Positions 28,033-38,649 of a stretch of 64,000 nucleotides of DNA are shown piece by piece. The stretch covers positions 1 to 64,000 of the forward strand of contig NZ_PEHF01000059.1 of NCBI RefSeq assembly GCF_015762685.1, given 5' to 3'. The stretch is from Candidatus Symbiopectobacterium sp. 'North America' (GTDB lineage: Bacteria > Pseudomonadota > Gammaproteobacteria > Enterobacterales > Enterobacteriaceae). Each line of letters begins with the position of its first letter. Within the stretch, counting starts at the first letter, position 1. The position numbers and the translations under genes are program-made. The notes under the pieces were generated by a model. That model saw only the letters and a list, made by a program, of their open reading frames with translations. It ran no database searches and had not been told where the DNA came from.

Positions 28033-28047
28033 TGATAACTATTTGTA
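28033..28047. promoter_or_regulatory. Possible Fur box upstream of hutW
   Basis: TGATAACTATTTGTA matches the 7-1-7 Fur consensus at about 10 of 14 positions and lies 46 bases before the hutW start, inside a 412-base AT-rich divergent region (27988-28399) shared with the TonB receptor gene. The rest of that region shows no gene. Confidence 0.4.
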
Positions 28048-28369
28048 TTTAGCAACACGCCCCGACGTGAATTGCGGACCAAACGGAAACCTGCCTCAAG
28101 ACTTGCGGTTGTATTAACGCATTTTTCGCTTTTTTGTAAAAAAACGAATCTAGAACAAACATTAATAACGCAATTAAAATCAATGTATTAAAAATAAAAG
28201 TTAATAATATTGTTATATCAATGATAAATATTATCACTTCATTAAGTTTACTTAATTTAATACAGAAAAAATCAAGTGTTTATTAAAAATAATTTATGAG
28301 ATTCATCACATAAATATAAAAATATTTTGATAAAAGTTTCATTTAAAATACAATAACCATCAATGCAAA

Positions 28370-28384
28370 TGAGAATTGTTTTCT
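28370..28384. promoter_or_regulatory. Possible Fur box upstream of the haem receptor gene
   Basis: TGAGAATTGTTTTCT matches the Fur 7-1-7 consensus at about 10 of 14 positions and ends 15 bases before the receptor ATG, overlapping the leader. Iron repression of haem uptake is expected. Confidence 0.45.
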
Positions 28385-28399
28385 TTTCAGGGATAGCAA

Positions 28400-30565
28400 A
28401 TGAAAAAAATAATGACGCACACAGCGGTATGTTTACTGCCACTAATTTATGGCCATACCTCACTGGCTGCCGGACAGGAAGACGAAATCACGGTTATCAG
28501 CGCCGGGCGTACTGAACAGAATCTGTGGGAAAGCCCGGTCAGTATGCAGGTTATCGACAGTGAAAAACTGAGCCGATTTACCGGCGATCAGATGGCGGAA
28601 GCGCTGCGGGATATTCCCGGGGTGGATATTGTCGACAGCTCGTTAGCCGGGCGTAAGCAGATCCGTATTCGTGGCGAAGAAGCCTCGCGCGTGTTGGTGC
28701 TTATCGATGGGCAGGAAGTGACCTATCAGCGCGCCGGGACAAATTACAGTCTGGGCCTGCTGATCGATCCGTCTTATGTCGAGCGCGTGGAAGTGGTGAA
28801 AGGGCCGCACTCAGTGCTTTACGGCTCCCAGGCCATTGGCGGAATTATCAATTTTATTACCCGCAAAGGGGGAGACTTGCCCATCGGTGGCAAAATTAAA
28901 GTGATGTATGACAGCGCGACCGCAGGCTGGCAACAATCAGCGATCGCTTACGGTTCACTGGGGGATTTCGAATATCGCCTGAGCGGCAGCTACAGCGATC
29001 AGGGTAATAGCAGCACGCCGGATGGCCGCCTGCCCGGTACCGATTTTCGTAGCAACAGCCAATCTGCCTGGCTGGGCTATCGCCTCGGAGACCATAACTT
29101 CGGGCTGTCGTTGGACCGATATAAAGTCAGCACTCAGACCTACAACAGCTCCACCGAATATGACAGCTTCAGCGTGCGTATTCCCAATTTGGAACGCGAT
29201 AAAATCGGTCTGTTCTACGACTGGAACGTCGGAAATAGCCTGCTTAAAAAAGTGCATCTGGATGCCTACCGGCAAAACATCAAGCGGGAGTTCCGCAACG
29301 ATTTGGTGCAGAGCGGCGTTGATTACAGCTACCAAGGTTGGGCAATGGCCGATTCGGTGATGGCATTGAAAACCGGCACCAATGATAAACAAGTTAGTGA
29401 CGGTATCACGGTGCAAACCGATCTCCCCCCCTGGGATAATCACCTGCTGATTGTCGGTGGACAGTGGTCACGCGATGATGTTAAGCGAACCGCATCAACC
29501 AACGTCAATATTGGCAAGACGATCAGCTTCTTGGGCAGTCCGTACAACATCAATATCAATCCCAATACAAACTCTGACGCCCACTGGCAGCAAACGCACT
29601 GGTCGTCATTCGCTCAAGATGAATGGAAAATCACCCCGGATTGGACCTGGACCTTGGGAGCTCGACAATACTGGGTAGAATCACTCTCTTCTGGTAGCAC
29701 CAGTAATGGCATTATTACTCGCTACGGCTTCCCTGCCATGATTGGCGTAAACGGTTCTGTTAATACTAACAGTGCCAAAGCCAGCCAGCGCGAACACGAC
29801 AGCACCACCGTAACCGCGACCACGCTGCGCTATTCAGGCTTTACCAATACACAATTACGCGCCTCTTATGCACAGGGTTACGTTTACCCAACCTTAACCC
29901 ATAAGTTCTACGATACCAGCGCAGGCGGTGGCACCACGTACGGTAACCCGAATCTGAAAGCGGAGCGTTCGGACACCTATGAACTGGGCGCTCGCTATAA
30001 AAATACAGAGTGGTTGCTGGACGGTACCGTGTATCACTCACGCGCTAAAGATTACATCACCACGCTCAACTGCGCGGGCAACGCTGCCTGTGCCGGCAGC
30101 ACCGATGCCAGCAGTCGCTATTATGCTAACGCCAATCGTGCGAAAACCTACGGACTGGAACTGCATGCGGAATATCTGGGCTGGGCGGTATCCCCTTATG
30201 TCACTGGGAACGTGATTCGCCGCGAGCTGGAATTGGAAAACCGCAGCACCTTTGACACTGGTGAACCTACACTGACCGGGCGCTTTGGTGTGAAGCATGT
30301 CGCCCTGTTCAACCAGTTCTCACTGGAGTCAGATGCCTTCCTGCGTGCAGCAACGCGTGCCAAAGACAGCACCGCCGATCAGGAAACCCAACATGCTGGC
30401 TGGACAACGGCCAATCTGGCGTTTACCGTCACCTTCGGCAAGGATGACCAATATCAGGTGAACTGGGCGCTGAACAACCTGCTGGACAAACGCTACACCA
30501 CCGCGCATGAAGGCATTCCGGCCTCAGAGTTCAGCACGGTGATTGGCGCTTCCATGGCATTCTGA
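28400..30565 (+). CDS. TonB-dependent outer-membrane receptor, probably for haem
   Basis: A 721-residue outer-membrane receptor with a signal peptide (cleavage near SLAAGQ), a TonB box-like EITVISAG, a plug domain (DQMAEALRDIPGVDIVD, IRIRGEEASRVLVLIDGQEV, ERVEVVKGPHSVLYGSQAIG, residues 45-155) and a barrel ending in Phe (VIGASMAF). The motif YGNPNLKAERSDTYELG contains the NPNL sequence typical of haem/haemoglobin receptors, and the genes on both sides are haem genes, so HmuR/HutR-type haem uptake is likely. Two cysteines (LNCAGNAACAG) lie in an outer loop. It is intact, and its stop is just before the hmuT-like gene. A Fur-like site precedes it. Confidence 0.88.
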   Translation: MKKIMTHTAVCLLPLIYGHTSLAAGQEDEITVISAGRTEQNLWESPVSMQVIDSEKLSRFTGDQMAEALRDIPGVDIVDSSLAGRKQIRIRGEEASRVLVLIDGQEVTYQRAGTNYSLGLLIDPSYVERVEVVKGPHSVLYGSQAIGGIINFITRKGGDLPIGGKIKVMYDSATAGWQQSAIAYGSLGDFEYRLSGSYSDQGNSSTPDGRLPGTDFRSNSQSAWLGYRLGDHNFGLSLDRYKVSTQTYNSSTEYDSFSVRIPNLERDKIGLFYDWNVGNSLLKKVHLDAYRQNIKREFRNDLVQSGVDYSYQGWAMADSVMALKTGTNDKQVSDGITVQTDLPPWDNHLLIVGGQWSRDDVKRTASTNVNIGKTISFLGSPYNININPNTNSDAHWQQTHWSSFAQDEWKITPDWTWTLGARQYWVESLSSGSTSNGIITRYGFPAMIGVNGSVNTNSAKASQREHDSTTVTATTLRYSGFTNTQLRASYAQGYVYPTLTHKFYDTSAGGGTTYGNPNLKAERSDTYELGARYKNTEWLLDGTVYHSRAKDYITTLNCAGNAACAGSTDASSRYYANANRAKTYGLELHAEYLGWAVSPYVTGNVIRRELELENRSTFDTGEPTLTGRFGVKHVALFNQFSLESDAFLRAATRAKDSTADQETQHAGWTTANLAFTVTFGKDDQYQVNWALNNLLDKRYTTAHEGIPASEFSTVIGASMAF

Positions 30566-30575
30566 GAGAAATAAC

Positions 30576-31342
30576 ATGTTAAGGGTGATATCTGCGCTGT
30601 TTATCAGTTGCCTGGCATGTAGCCTACCCGTACAGGGGACATCAGTTCCAGCACGCATCGTAGTCGCTGGCGGTGCTTTGGCGGAAATCGTCTATGCCGT
30701 AGGGAGCGGCAGCACAGTGGTAGGGGTGGATCAAACCACCACCTACCCGCCCGAAACACAAACGCTCGCCAAGGTCAGCCACTGGCAGCAGCTAAACGTG
30801 GACGGCATGCTGTCTTTGCAGCCCTCGCTGGTGGTGACCTGGCAGGACGCCCAACCGCAGGGCGTGCTGGATCAATTACGCCAGGCGGCTAACCTGTTAC
30901 AAAAGATCGAACAGGGAGAAGCGCTGATCGCACAAATTAACGCGGACCTTCAGGGGATAGAGAGAACAGCGGGACAAAAAACGCCGGTCAAGGTGCTATT
31001 TTTGCTTAGCGTCGCTGGCAACGGGGTCATGGTGGCGGGTAAAGGCACCGTCGCCGATGGCATGATTACGCTGGCAGGGGAAAAAGTGTGGCAACCCACC
31101 CTCAATATCGGCCCTACGGCAGTGAATCGGTGATCGCCGCCGATCCGAATGTGATCGTGGTGACATCACAGAGTATCGCGGGTGGGTTGGACACACTGGC
31201 TGCGGTGCCTGGCATCACACACACTCGCGCTTGGCGTCAGCAGCGTATTGTTGCCATCGATCAGGCGCTGGTGCTAGGCATGGGACCCAGAGTGGCACAA
31301 GCAGTGCAGACACTGAGTGCCGGGTTTTATCCGGGGCTTTGA
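30576..31342 (+). pseudogene. hmuT: Periplasmic haem-binding protein HmuT, frameshifted and shortened
   Basis: A haem ABC-transporter binding protein from ATG 30576 with a signal peptide and the start of the mature lobe (ARIVVAGGALAEIVYAVGSG). After MLSLQPSLVVTW and LDQLRQA about 30 residues expected in the family (the GVxVVxxP strand and following helix) are missing. A frameshift lies near 31078-31095: the protein continues in another frame from THPQYRPYGSESVIAADPNV to the TGA at 31342, with GMGPRVAQAV near the end. Both lesions inactivate it. The permease and ATPase genes hmuU and hmuV that normally follow are absent; an unrelated gene comes next. Confidence 0.85.
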
Positions 31343-31388
31343 ATCGTTAGGGCAACGCAGAGCATCCTGGCCCGTTTTATACCAATAA

Positions 31389-31417
31389 AAAGGAGCAGCC
31401 ATAATAGCTGCCCCTTT
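31389..31417. terminator. Bidirectional terminator between hmuT and the invasin gene
   Basis: AAAGGAGCAGC and GCTGCCCCTTT form an 11-position stem with one A-C mismatch and a 7-base loop, flanked by AATAAAA on the left and CCTTTAC on the right. It separates two convergent genes, 47 and 58 bases from their ends. Confidence 0.65.
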
Positions 31418-31474
31418 ACTCATATCATCAAGACTCAACTATAAAACTCGATGAGCCTATGAGATGGAGAAATA

Positions 31475-34400
31475 TCAAAGTCCCTGATGGTAGATCACTC
31501 CCCGAGGGGTGCTATGTGTACTGCTGTAGAAAGAACCAAAGCTGATATTAACATAATAATTATTGCCTCCAGTCCCTGTTCCATCTGCTGTCCAATACTC
31601 AAATCCAGAAAACCCTGAGTCAGTATAATTACGCAAATTTCCCCATTCCGCCCACAAGGCTCCAACGCGACGGGTACTACTCGAAGTATGATTATATTGC
31701 GCCCTAGTTAGATGGTTAAACCCTGGCTGCTGGTTGCAGTATTGGTTAGCCTCTGTCCAGTTTAACGTCGTCGAGCCGTCATTAGTAAACCAACTGTTGA
31801 CTGTAAACGAGTAACTCAACACCTCTCCTAGCCCATTTGTCGGGGTTGCGGTGATAGTCACAGACCCAGAAGGTGGATTGTTCAGTGTTATCTGACCATT
31901 ATTTATCGTTACCGCGCCAGGTTGATTTGAATTCCATGTATAAGCACTCGCGTTCCCACTGACGTTTAACGTAAATGTCGCTGCATGAAATCCGGTAGTG
32001 GGAAATCCATCGTCAATAGTAAAGGTGTGACCGTTGGCAGAGATCCCCGTAAATTCAGCTCCCGGTTTAAACGTAGAGGTCTGTGCGGCTGTCGTGTGCG
32101 TGCCCACGGCCGCCGTAACCTGATTATCGCCTGCAGCCCAGCTTGTTAGCGTGGCCTGCGCCACGCCTTGCGTATTCGTCTGGGCTGTGGGAGTCGTTAA
32201 CGTTGCGCTACCGCTCGTTAGTGCAAAGGTCACCGTGATGTCAGGAACCACATTTCCCAGACCATCTTTCACCACAACACTTAACATATTACTGTCAGTG
32301 CCGTTGGCAAGCGCACCGCTGGCTGCCGTGAAATCCGCATCAGCTATCGTCGCCATACTATTATCGGCGATAAAGACAGGTTTCAAATAGACGAGAGGGC
32401 CAAAAGTACCATTGATAAGCGTTCTTAAATCAATTTGTTTAACACCCGCAACCTTGCTTTTGAAGCGATGGGTAGAGATGCCATCAGTATCAGTCCGCGT
32501 TGAACCTAAGAATGTCACATTGCTGCTCCAGCTTGGTGATACCGTGACGCCCTCAACCACATTGCCATTTGCATCGATAACGCGAGAACGCAGCTCAACA
32601 TAGTCTTCATCATCAGCAATAGCGTTGTCTTTTTCTACCCAGGCGCGTTCAATCACAGCAGTGTTAATATCACCGTTGAACCTTGGGTTTTTCTCTTGTG
32701 TGCTGGAGCTATTCACCGACGCCTTCACCAGGTTGTCGCCCGGCACCAGACTTGTCAGTGTGGTCTACGCCACTCTCATCCGTCTGGACCGCAGGAATCT
32801 TTAACGTCGCGCTACCACTCGTTACCACAAAGGTCACCGTGATACCCGAAACCAGATTGCCGTTTCCGTCTTTCACCACGGCTTTCAGTGCATTGCTCTG
32901 CTCGGTGTTTGCTGCCGCACCGCTACCCACTGTAAAGTCCGCATCGGCTATCGTTGCGGTGCTGTGATCGGCGATGAAAAGCGTGTTTACCATCTGGTCC
33001 TTGCCGTTTACCGTCGCCGTCACCACGCTGGTGCCTGCCCTGGTGCTGGTCAGCGTCGCCGTGGCGATACCGTCCGCACCGGTGGTGCCGATCACCGTGG
33101 TAAGGGTCGCGCCATTGTCGGCCGTAAAGTCGACCGACTGACCCGCCACCGCGTTACCGCTGGCATCCGTTACCAGCACCTGTACGGCGTTGCTCTCTAT
33201 GCCGTTCGCCAGCGCGTTATTTGTCGTTGTTGTCAAATTGGCTTTAGTAATGCTTGCTGTACTTGGTTCTACAGAAATTTGCAGCGTTGAACGAGGAGAA
33301 GCATTTCCCCGACTGTCGTAGGCGACCGCAGTTAGCGTATAGACATTACTGTTGCTATTGCGTGCTGATTGATAAGGGGGCAATGTCATTACCACAGACT
33401 ACGGTGAAACCTGAGTAAACTCACCGCCAGCCGCAACGAGTGGGCTACTGTTCCACTCGATACGATCAAGGCCATGCTGGCTGTCAACCTGCGCATTTAC
33501 TGTTACCATTGCCCCTGCTTCACCGTTAATCTGAGCAGGAAGGGTCAGGTGAATAACATCCTGTTTCTGGTATTCCAGCACGATATTATTATTGAGCTCA
33601 ACCAGATCGTAACTGCTGCCCGCCAAGGTACGGCTCGACGCTACCGCAGAAGGATCGATATGCGACTGCCAGGATGACCCGAGGCGATAATTGAGCTGGA
33701 GGTTAAGGCTACTGCCAGATTGTCCACCTTTACCAGCGCGATGTTCAGCCCCCACGGTAAATAACGGGATCGGAGTATAATTAAGTCCTGTCGTCAGGGC
33801 ATACGGATCTTTCTGGCGATTATTTTTACCGAACAACGCGACATCATTGCCACGATAGTGTTCATACATGAGTTTACCCCCCCAACTGTGGGTAGGCCGG
33901 TAAATAGGCTTCTGCACGCACATCATAACCGTTTGCGGGACGCTCATAATAATCAACAACGTCACGCGACTGATGCCAATCGGTCAGGCCAAAATAGCTG
34001 TTTGCGGACAATTTTACATAGTCAGCCCAAGCTTCTGCGCTTACACCAACCCGGCGATTTTTTCCGGTAATATCATTATCAAAAAAGGTATTAACACCGT
34101 ACATCCAATTATCTTGAAAAGTACGGTAGCCAATACCCGCATTTAAGGTATTACGGCTATCTTTATTCCGCGCGCCTAACTGCGTAAACAACATATTTTT
34201 ATTGTTATCTTTTAACGGCACCAGAACGTCTACCGCGCTACCATCGAGTTTGAAATCATCATTGACGTTTAGCTGTACGCGGGCAGTGCCGTACTGGCTC
34301 ATCCACTGCTGTGCAGAATTGTTGATTTCGCTATTGGCTGCGGAGCGCGTCATCTGCTCTGCTGATTTGGCGGCATTTTTACTGGATAGCATCGTCGCCC

Positions 34401-34806
34401 CTGCCACCGCCTGGCTTTCGAGCCGATTGTCTGTCTCAACAGGCTGTTGGTTGTCTATTGAGAAAGGAGAGCGCTTACGAGGGACTTCAACTTCATCGCC
34501 CTTCGTCAGGGCTGAGAAGGGTTTAGAAAACGTTCTGTACTGGTTGATTTTTTGTAGTTCTTCAACAGAAACTCCATATCTTTTTGCAATGGCATCAACT
34601 GTTTCCCCCGGACCTAACACATACGGTTCAGTATCTGAAAAAGTATGCGTGGAAGCAGAGATAGCCGCAGCCATCTCCGGAGAAAAAGAAATACTCAGTG
34701 GAAATAGCAATTGGAAAAAGATATTCACCCACACCATCACGGTGACTTTGCGAGAAACGTTTTGCTCAAATTTTCTTTTCTTGTAAATAAAATAGTTGTA
34801 TGACAT
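31475..34806 (-). pseudogene. Invasin/intimin-like inverse autotransporter, three lesions
   Basis: A surface adhesin of about 1100 residues: signal region, LysM domain (YVLGPGETVDAIAKRYGVSV, about residues 62-110), inverse-autotransporter beta-barrel (AQQWMSQYGTARVQLNVNDD, then GYRTFQDNWMYGVNTFFDND), several bacterial Ig-like repeats (ATIADADFT, VSGITVTFVVTSGSATL), and a C-terminal domain with SFTVNSWF. Lesions on the minus strand: seven G at 33878-33884, where six would join PAYPQLGG to KLMYEHYRGND; an amber codon at 33399-33401 (VSP-stop-SVVMTLPP); and a one-base insertion near 32768 (GTAGACCAC for GTAGCCAC) that separates TDESGV from TLTSLVPGDNLVKASV. It can no longer be displayed. Confidence 0.87.
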
Positions 34807-35102
34807 ATGTTAATACTCAGGCTAAATAAAAAACCAAACGCTTAAGAAGTGATGGAAATTAGCGTTTGAGTTTTAACAAGACAAGAAATAAGTTCAATCA
34901 AATAATATTTTTAGGAATTTACCTTCATTGCAGCTAAAATATATTTACAATTAATTTCAATTCATTAAAAAACTTACTTTTAAGCGTTATTTAAAAGCAA
35001 TTTAAATACATACAAACTGTTTTATTTAATATTAAACCCATCAGCACGCATTTCAAAATGACACATATGTCACGTAACAATATATTGACATTAATCTCAC
35101 AC
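34807..35102. other. 296-base AT-rich gap between hypF and the invasin gene
   Basis: Non-coding, very AT-rich segment carrying the invasin promoter region. No gene, repeat or clear terminator for hypF was identified. Confidence 0.5.
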
Positions 35103-37367
35103 TTATTCACGCACCGCAGCAATCAACGCCTGTCCCAATGAAAGACCTCCATCGCCCGCAGGCAAACGCCTCGGTTGCAATACGGTAAAATCAGACAGTT
35201 CCCGATGCAGCAATGTACTGAGCAGTCGATTGTGCAGAACACCGCCAGAAAGCACGATGGTATGGGTATTTTCCTCACGCGCAACCTGCCGGGCCAACGC
35301 AGCCAGGCCTTGCGCCAGCGCCACATGAAAGGCGTGCGCGCGCTGCGCGGGCGCAGCCTGATAGGCCAGCCATTCGTGCCAGAATGTCTCCAGATCTAAC
35401 AGGTTGCCGACAAGCGGCATTGATACCGGATGAAACTGGACATCGCTTTGCCATGCCAGCGCTTCCAACTGGCAAGCGGCTTCACCTTCCCAGCTTTGTT
35501 CATGCACGCCAAATCCCGTTGCCGCCGCAACCGCATCGAACAAACGTCCGGCCGAAGAACTGTGCGGCGATTGCACACCGCGCTCAATCGCTTTGATCAA
35601 CAAAAGAAGCGCATGCTGAGGAAAATGCGCCGCCTGCGGTTGTTCTCGCCAGTCAGGCACAAAATGTAGCCACTGCGCCAGCAAGTTACGCCACGGCTGG
35701 TGGGCTGCCAGATCCGCACCCGGCAACGCAACCGCAGGCAGCCCGCCCCGATGAGAGCAGGAGCGGTAATCGGCCAGCAAACATTCACCGCCCCACCATT
35801 GGCCCTTTTCGCCATAACCAATGCCATCCAGCGTCAAGCCAACAACGGGTCCGGCATTGCGCGGCCAGCCGTGCTCCGCCAGACAGGCGGTAATATGGGC
35901 ATGGTGATGTAACACTTCATGGCAGGCAATACCGGCATTTTGGGCACGCTGATGCCCGAGGCGGTGGCTGATATAGCCAGGATGGGCATCCACGGCAATC
36001 GTTGTGGGCGTGAAACGATAGATGTCCTCAAAGAGTGCTATCGCGCTTTTATACTGCTGCTCAACATCGCTATCAGTGAGATCGCCCAGATGCTGGCTGA
36101 CAATGGCATACCCATCGCGCAGCAGGCAAAAGGTGTTCTTGAGATCGGCGCCCATCGCCAACAGTGCGGGCTGGTGTTCAAAACCGGGCGGCAGCGTAAA
36201 CGCATCAGGTACATAGCCGCGAGCACGACGCAGCATTTCCGCTGCGCCGTCATGACAGCGCACCAGCGAATCGTCGACACGTTGCACGATATCACGGTTA
36301 TGCAGTAACCAGAGATCGGCCAAACTGTTAAGATCGTCCAACGCTTGTGTATTGGTCAATGCAGGCGGTTTGCCGCCGGCATTACCTGAGGTCATCACCA
36401 GAGGGCGATCCGCGAATGCCAGCAGTAGATGCTGAAGCGGGTTGGTGGGCAGCATCAGCCCTACTTCACTCAATGCGGGCGCAACGGCATTACACAGTGC
36501 GCCATCGCGTCGCAACGGGCAGTAACACAATGGGTGCCGCCGCACTTTTCATCAGGTTGATGGCGGGCGTTTTATCCGCCAGTTGCGCACAGCGCGACAG
36601 CCAGTGCTCATCAGGCAGCATCACTGCCAGCGGTTTACCGGGGCGACGATTACGCTGACGCAATTGCACTACCGCATGTTGTTGCGTGGCATCGCACGCC
36701 AGATGAAAACCACCCAGCCCTTTGACCACAACGATCTGCCCCGCTTGCAGTGCTCTTGCAGCCTGTTCCAGCGCCGCATCGCCTTGAGCCAGTTCATTGC
36801 CGTTGGCATCGCACAACCACAGGTGTGGCCCACAATCTGGGCATGCCGTCGGCTGTGCATGAAAGCGTCGGTCGGCAGGGTTTTGGTATTCACTGGCACA
36901 CGGCGAACACAGAGGAAACGTTGCCATCGCTGTATTAGGCCTGTCGTAAGGCATATGGCGAATAATGGTAAAACGCGGCCCGCAGTGAGTGCAGTTGATA
37001 AAGGGATAGTGATGCCGGGCGTCATCAGCTCTTGCTGACAGGCAGGACAGGTTGCCGCATCAGGCACCACCTGCGTATCCATCGCACCGGCACCGCTGTG
37101 GGCAATGCTAAAGTCGGTGGGTTCCTGCTCCCATTCATAAGGGTGTGATTCGATGCTGTCAATATGGGCTAACGGTGGGCATTCGCGGGCAAGGTCGTCA
37201 AGGAACAAGACAATCTGTGGAGACATCACCAGATGAATCAACACCCCTGGGCTGTCATTGCTGACATTGCCGCACAGTTGATATCGATGCGCCAGTTGCC
37301 ACACGTAAGGGCGAAACCCTACCCCCTGAACTTTGCCTTTAACGCGGATGCGAATACCGTTGCTCAT
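35103..37367 (-). pseudogene. hypF: Hydrogenase maturation carbamoyltransferase HypF, two frameshifts
   Basis: HypF makes the cyanide ligands of the [NiFe] centre from carbamoyl phosphate together with HypE. The acylphosphatase-like domain (RIRVKGKVQGVGFRPYVWQL), zinc fingers ([31 protein letters not shown]), YrdC-like domain ([25 protein letters not shown]) and the Kae1-like C-terminal domain ([23 protein letters not shown]) are all readable to the TGA at 35103. Two frameshifts occur: near 37030, where a deletion of about four bases joins QQEL to TPGITIP instead of [10 protein letters not shown], and near 36510, where an extra T (CCCGTTGCGACG) breaks [15 protein letters not shown]. It lies 263 bases from hypE with the same orientation. 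Confidence 0.9.
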
Positions 37368-37447
37368 AGTCGGAGCTAAACTCCATAGGCTTAATAAATT
37401 ACAGAGTAACCACTACAGCACTGAAATTTGCTGTAAAACGTATTTCT

Positions 37448-37681
37448 GTGTGCACCGAGAGGGTTTCGTGCGCGAAAAGCAAAGCCGTTTTCTGCTACCT
37501 GCGTATCACGCGCCCGGCGCGGCGCTGGCTTTCGCGGCATTCATGCCGCTCACCCGGCGGCCCCGCACACTTCAGCGGGATCCTTTACGCGAAGCAAAAC
37601 CCAAAAAACAAAAGGGTCCGCGTTGTTGTGTTAGCAGATGCGCGGCATGGGCTCGTTATGCGGCAGGTCCAGCAGTCGTGA
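37448..37681 (+). CDS. Small ORF resembling phage Ash/Icd-like proteins (doubtful)
   Basis: A 77-codon frame, antisense to the hyp genes, in a GC-rich patch (37440-37630) that stands out in the gap between hypF and hypE. The residues SKAVFCYLRITRPARRWLS followed by HSCRSPGGPAHFSG recall short ORFs annotated in enterobacteria as Ash or Icd-like phage proteins, which occur in many copies near phage or satellite remnants. The other plus-strand frame (EGFVREKQSRFLLPAYHAP) is also open. It overlaps the end of hypE, has no good ribosome binding site and could be a dispersed non-coding repeat rather than a gene. The resemblance is from memory and weak. Confidence 0.3.
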   Translation: MCTERVSCAKSKAVFCYLRITRPARRWLSRHSCRSPGGPAHFSGILYAKQNPKNKRVRVVVLADARHGLVMRQVQQS

Positions 37682-38649
37682 CGTGCCGAATATGCCGCGC
37701 AGGCGCACCTGAGTGGATGCCGTCGCTTCGCCAATGCTGACAGCCTCTTTGCCCAGCTGATGTACATGCAGTGCATCAAGCACCGCCTGTTCCGCCTGCG
37801 GGGCCACAGCCAACACCAGCTTACCTTCATTGGCAAAGTTTAGCGCTTCCAACCCCAGAATTTCGCAGATACCGCGCACCGCCGATTTCAGAGGCAGTGC
37901 CGCCTCGTCAATCACCATGCCGCAGCCGCTGGCTTGCGCATATTCGTGCAGGATGGCCGTCACACCACCGCGCGCAGCGCACGCACACCGTCAATCGTGC
38001 GCAAAGGTGCAATCATCGGCGTCAGAGCAGCACAGTCGCTGCTGAGTTCGGCTTCCAAGCCCAATTTTTCGCGCAGATTAAGGATGGTCGCACCGTGATC
38101 GCCCAAGTTCCCGGTGACGATGATTTTATCGCCGGCACGGATCTGCGATGCACCCCAGTTGATCTCAGCAGGAATAACACCGATCCCCGCCGTGTTGATA
38201 AACAGTTTGTCGGCGGCACCGCGCGGCACCACCTTGGTATCCCCGGTCACAATCTGCACACCCGCCTGCTGCGCGGTGTGCGCCATAGACGTCACAATAC
38301 GCACCAGATCCTCGCCGGAAAACCCTTCTTCAATGATAAAGCCGCAAGAAAGATAAAGCGGTTGCGCACCACTGACCGCCAGATCGTTGACCGTGCCGCA
38401 CACGGCCAGCTTGCCAATATCGCCTCCGGGGAAAAAAATCGGATCAATGACATAGCTGTCGGTAGTAAACGCCAGACGATCGCCCTGCTGCGTTAGCGGG
38501 GCCAGTGGCATACGCGCTTGATCTTCCCGTTGTCCGAGCAGCGGGTTATCAAATGCGGTTAAAAACAATGAGGCAATCAGTTGTTGCATGGCTTGACCGC
38601 CGCTGCCGTGCGCCAGCGTTATCTCTTTCGGCGGTTTGCAAATATTCAC
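37631..38649 (-). pseudogene. hypE: Hydrogenase maturation protein HypE, short deletion with frameshift
   Basis: HypE dehydrates the thiocarbamate on its C-terminal cysteine to thiocyanate and passes cyanide to iron. The gene starts at GTG 38649, directly after the hypD stop, and reads LAHGSGGQAMQQLIASLF, DSYVIDPIFFPGGDIGKLAV and TGNLGDHGATIL correctly. Near 37960 the family segment ALRDATRGGVTAILHE is reduced to ALR-RGGVTAIL with a shift of frame, so roughly three codons and the frame are lost. The remaining part ends with the diagnostic PRIC, which carries the essential terminal cysteine, but this part is now out of frame. Confidence 0.88.

Noticed and set aside
35919-36308. Plus-strand frames opposite hypF and other hyp/hyb genes
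   Set aside because: They are mirror frames of conserved maturation genes with no start signals or family resemblance.
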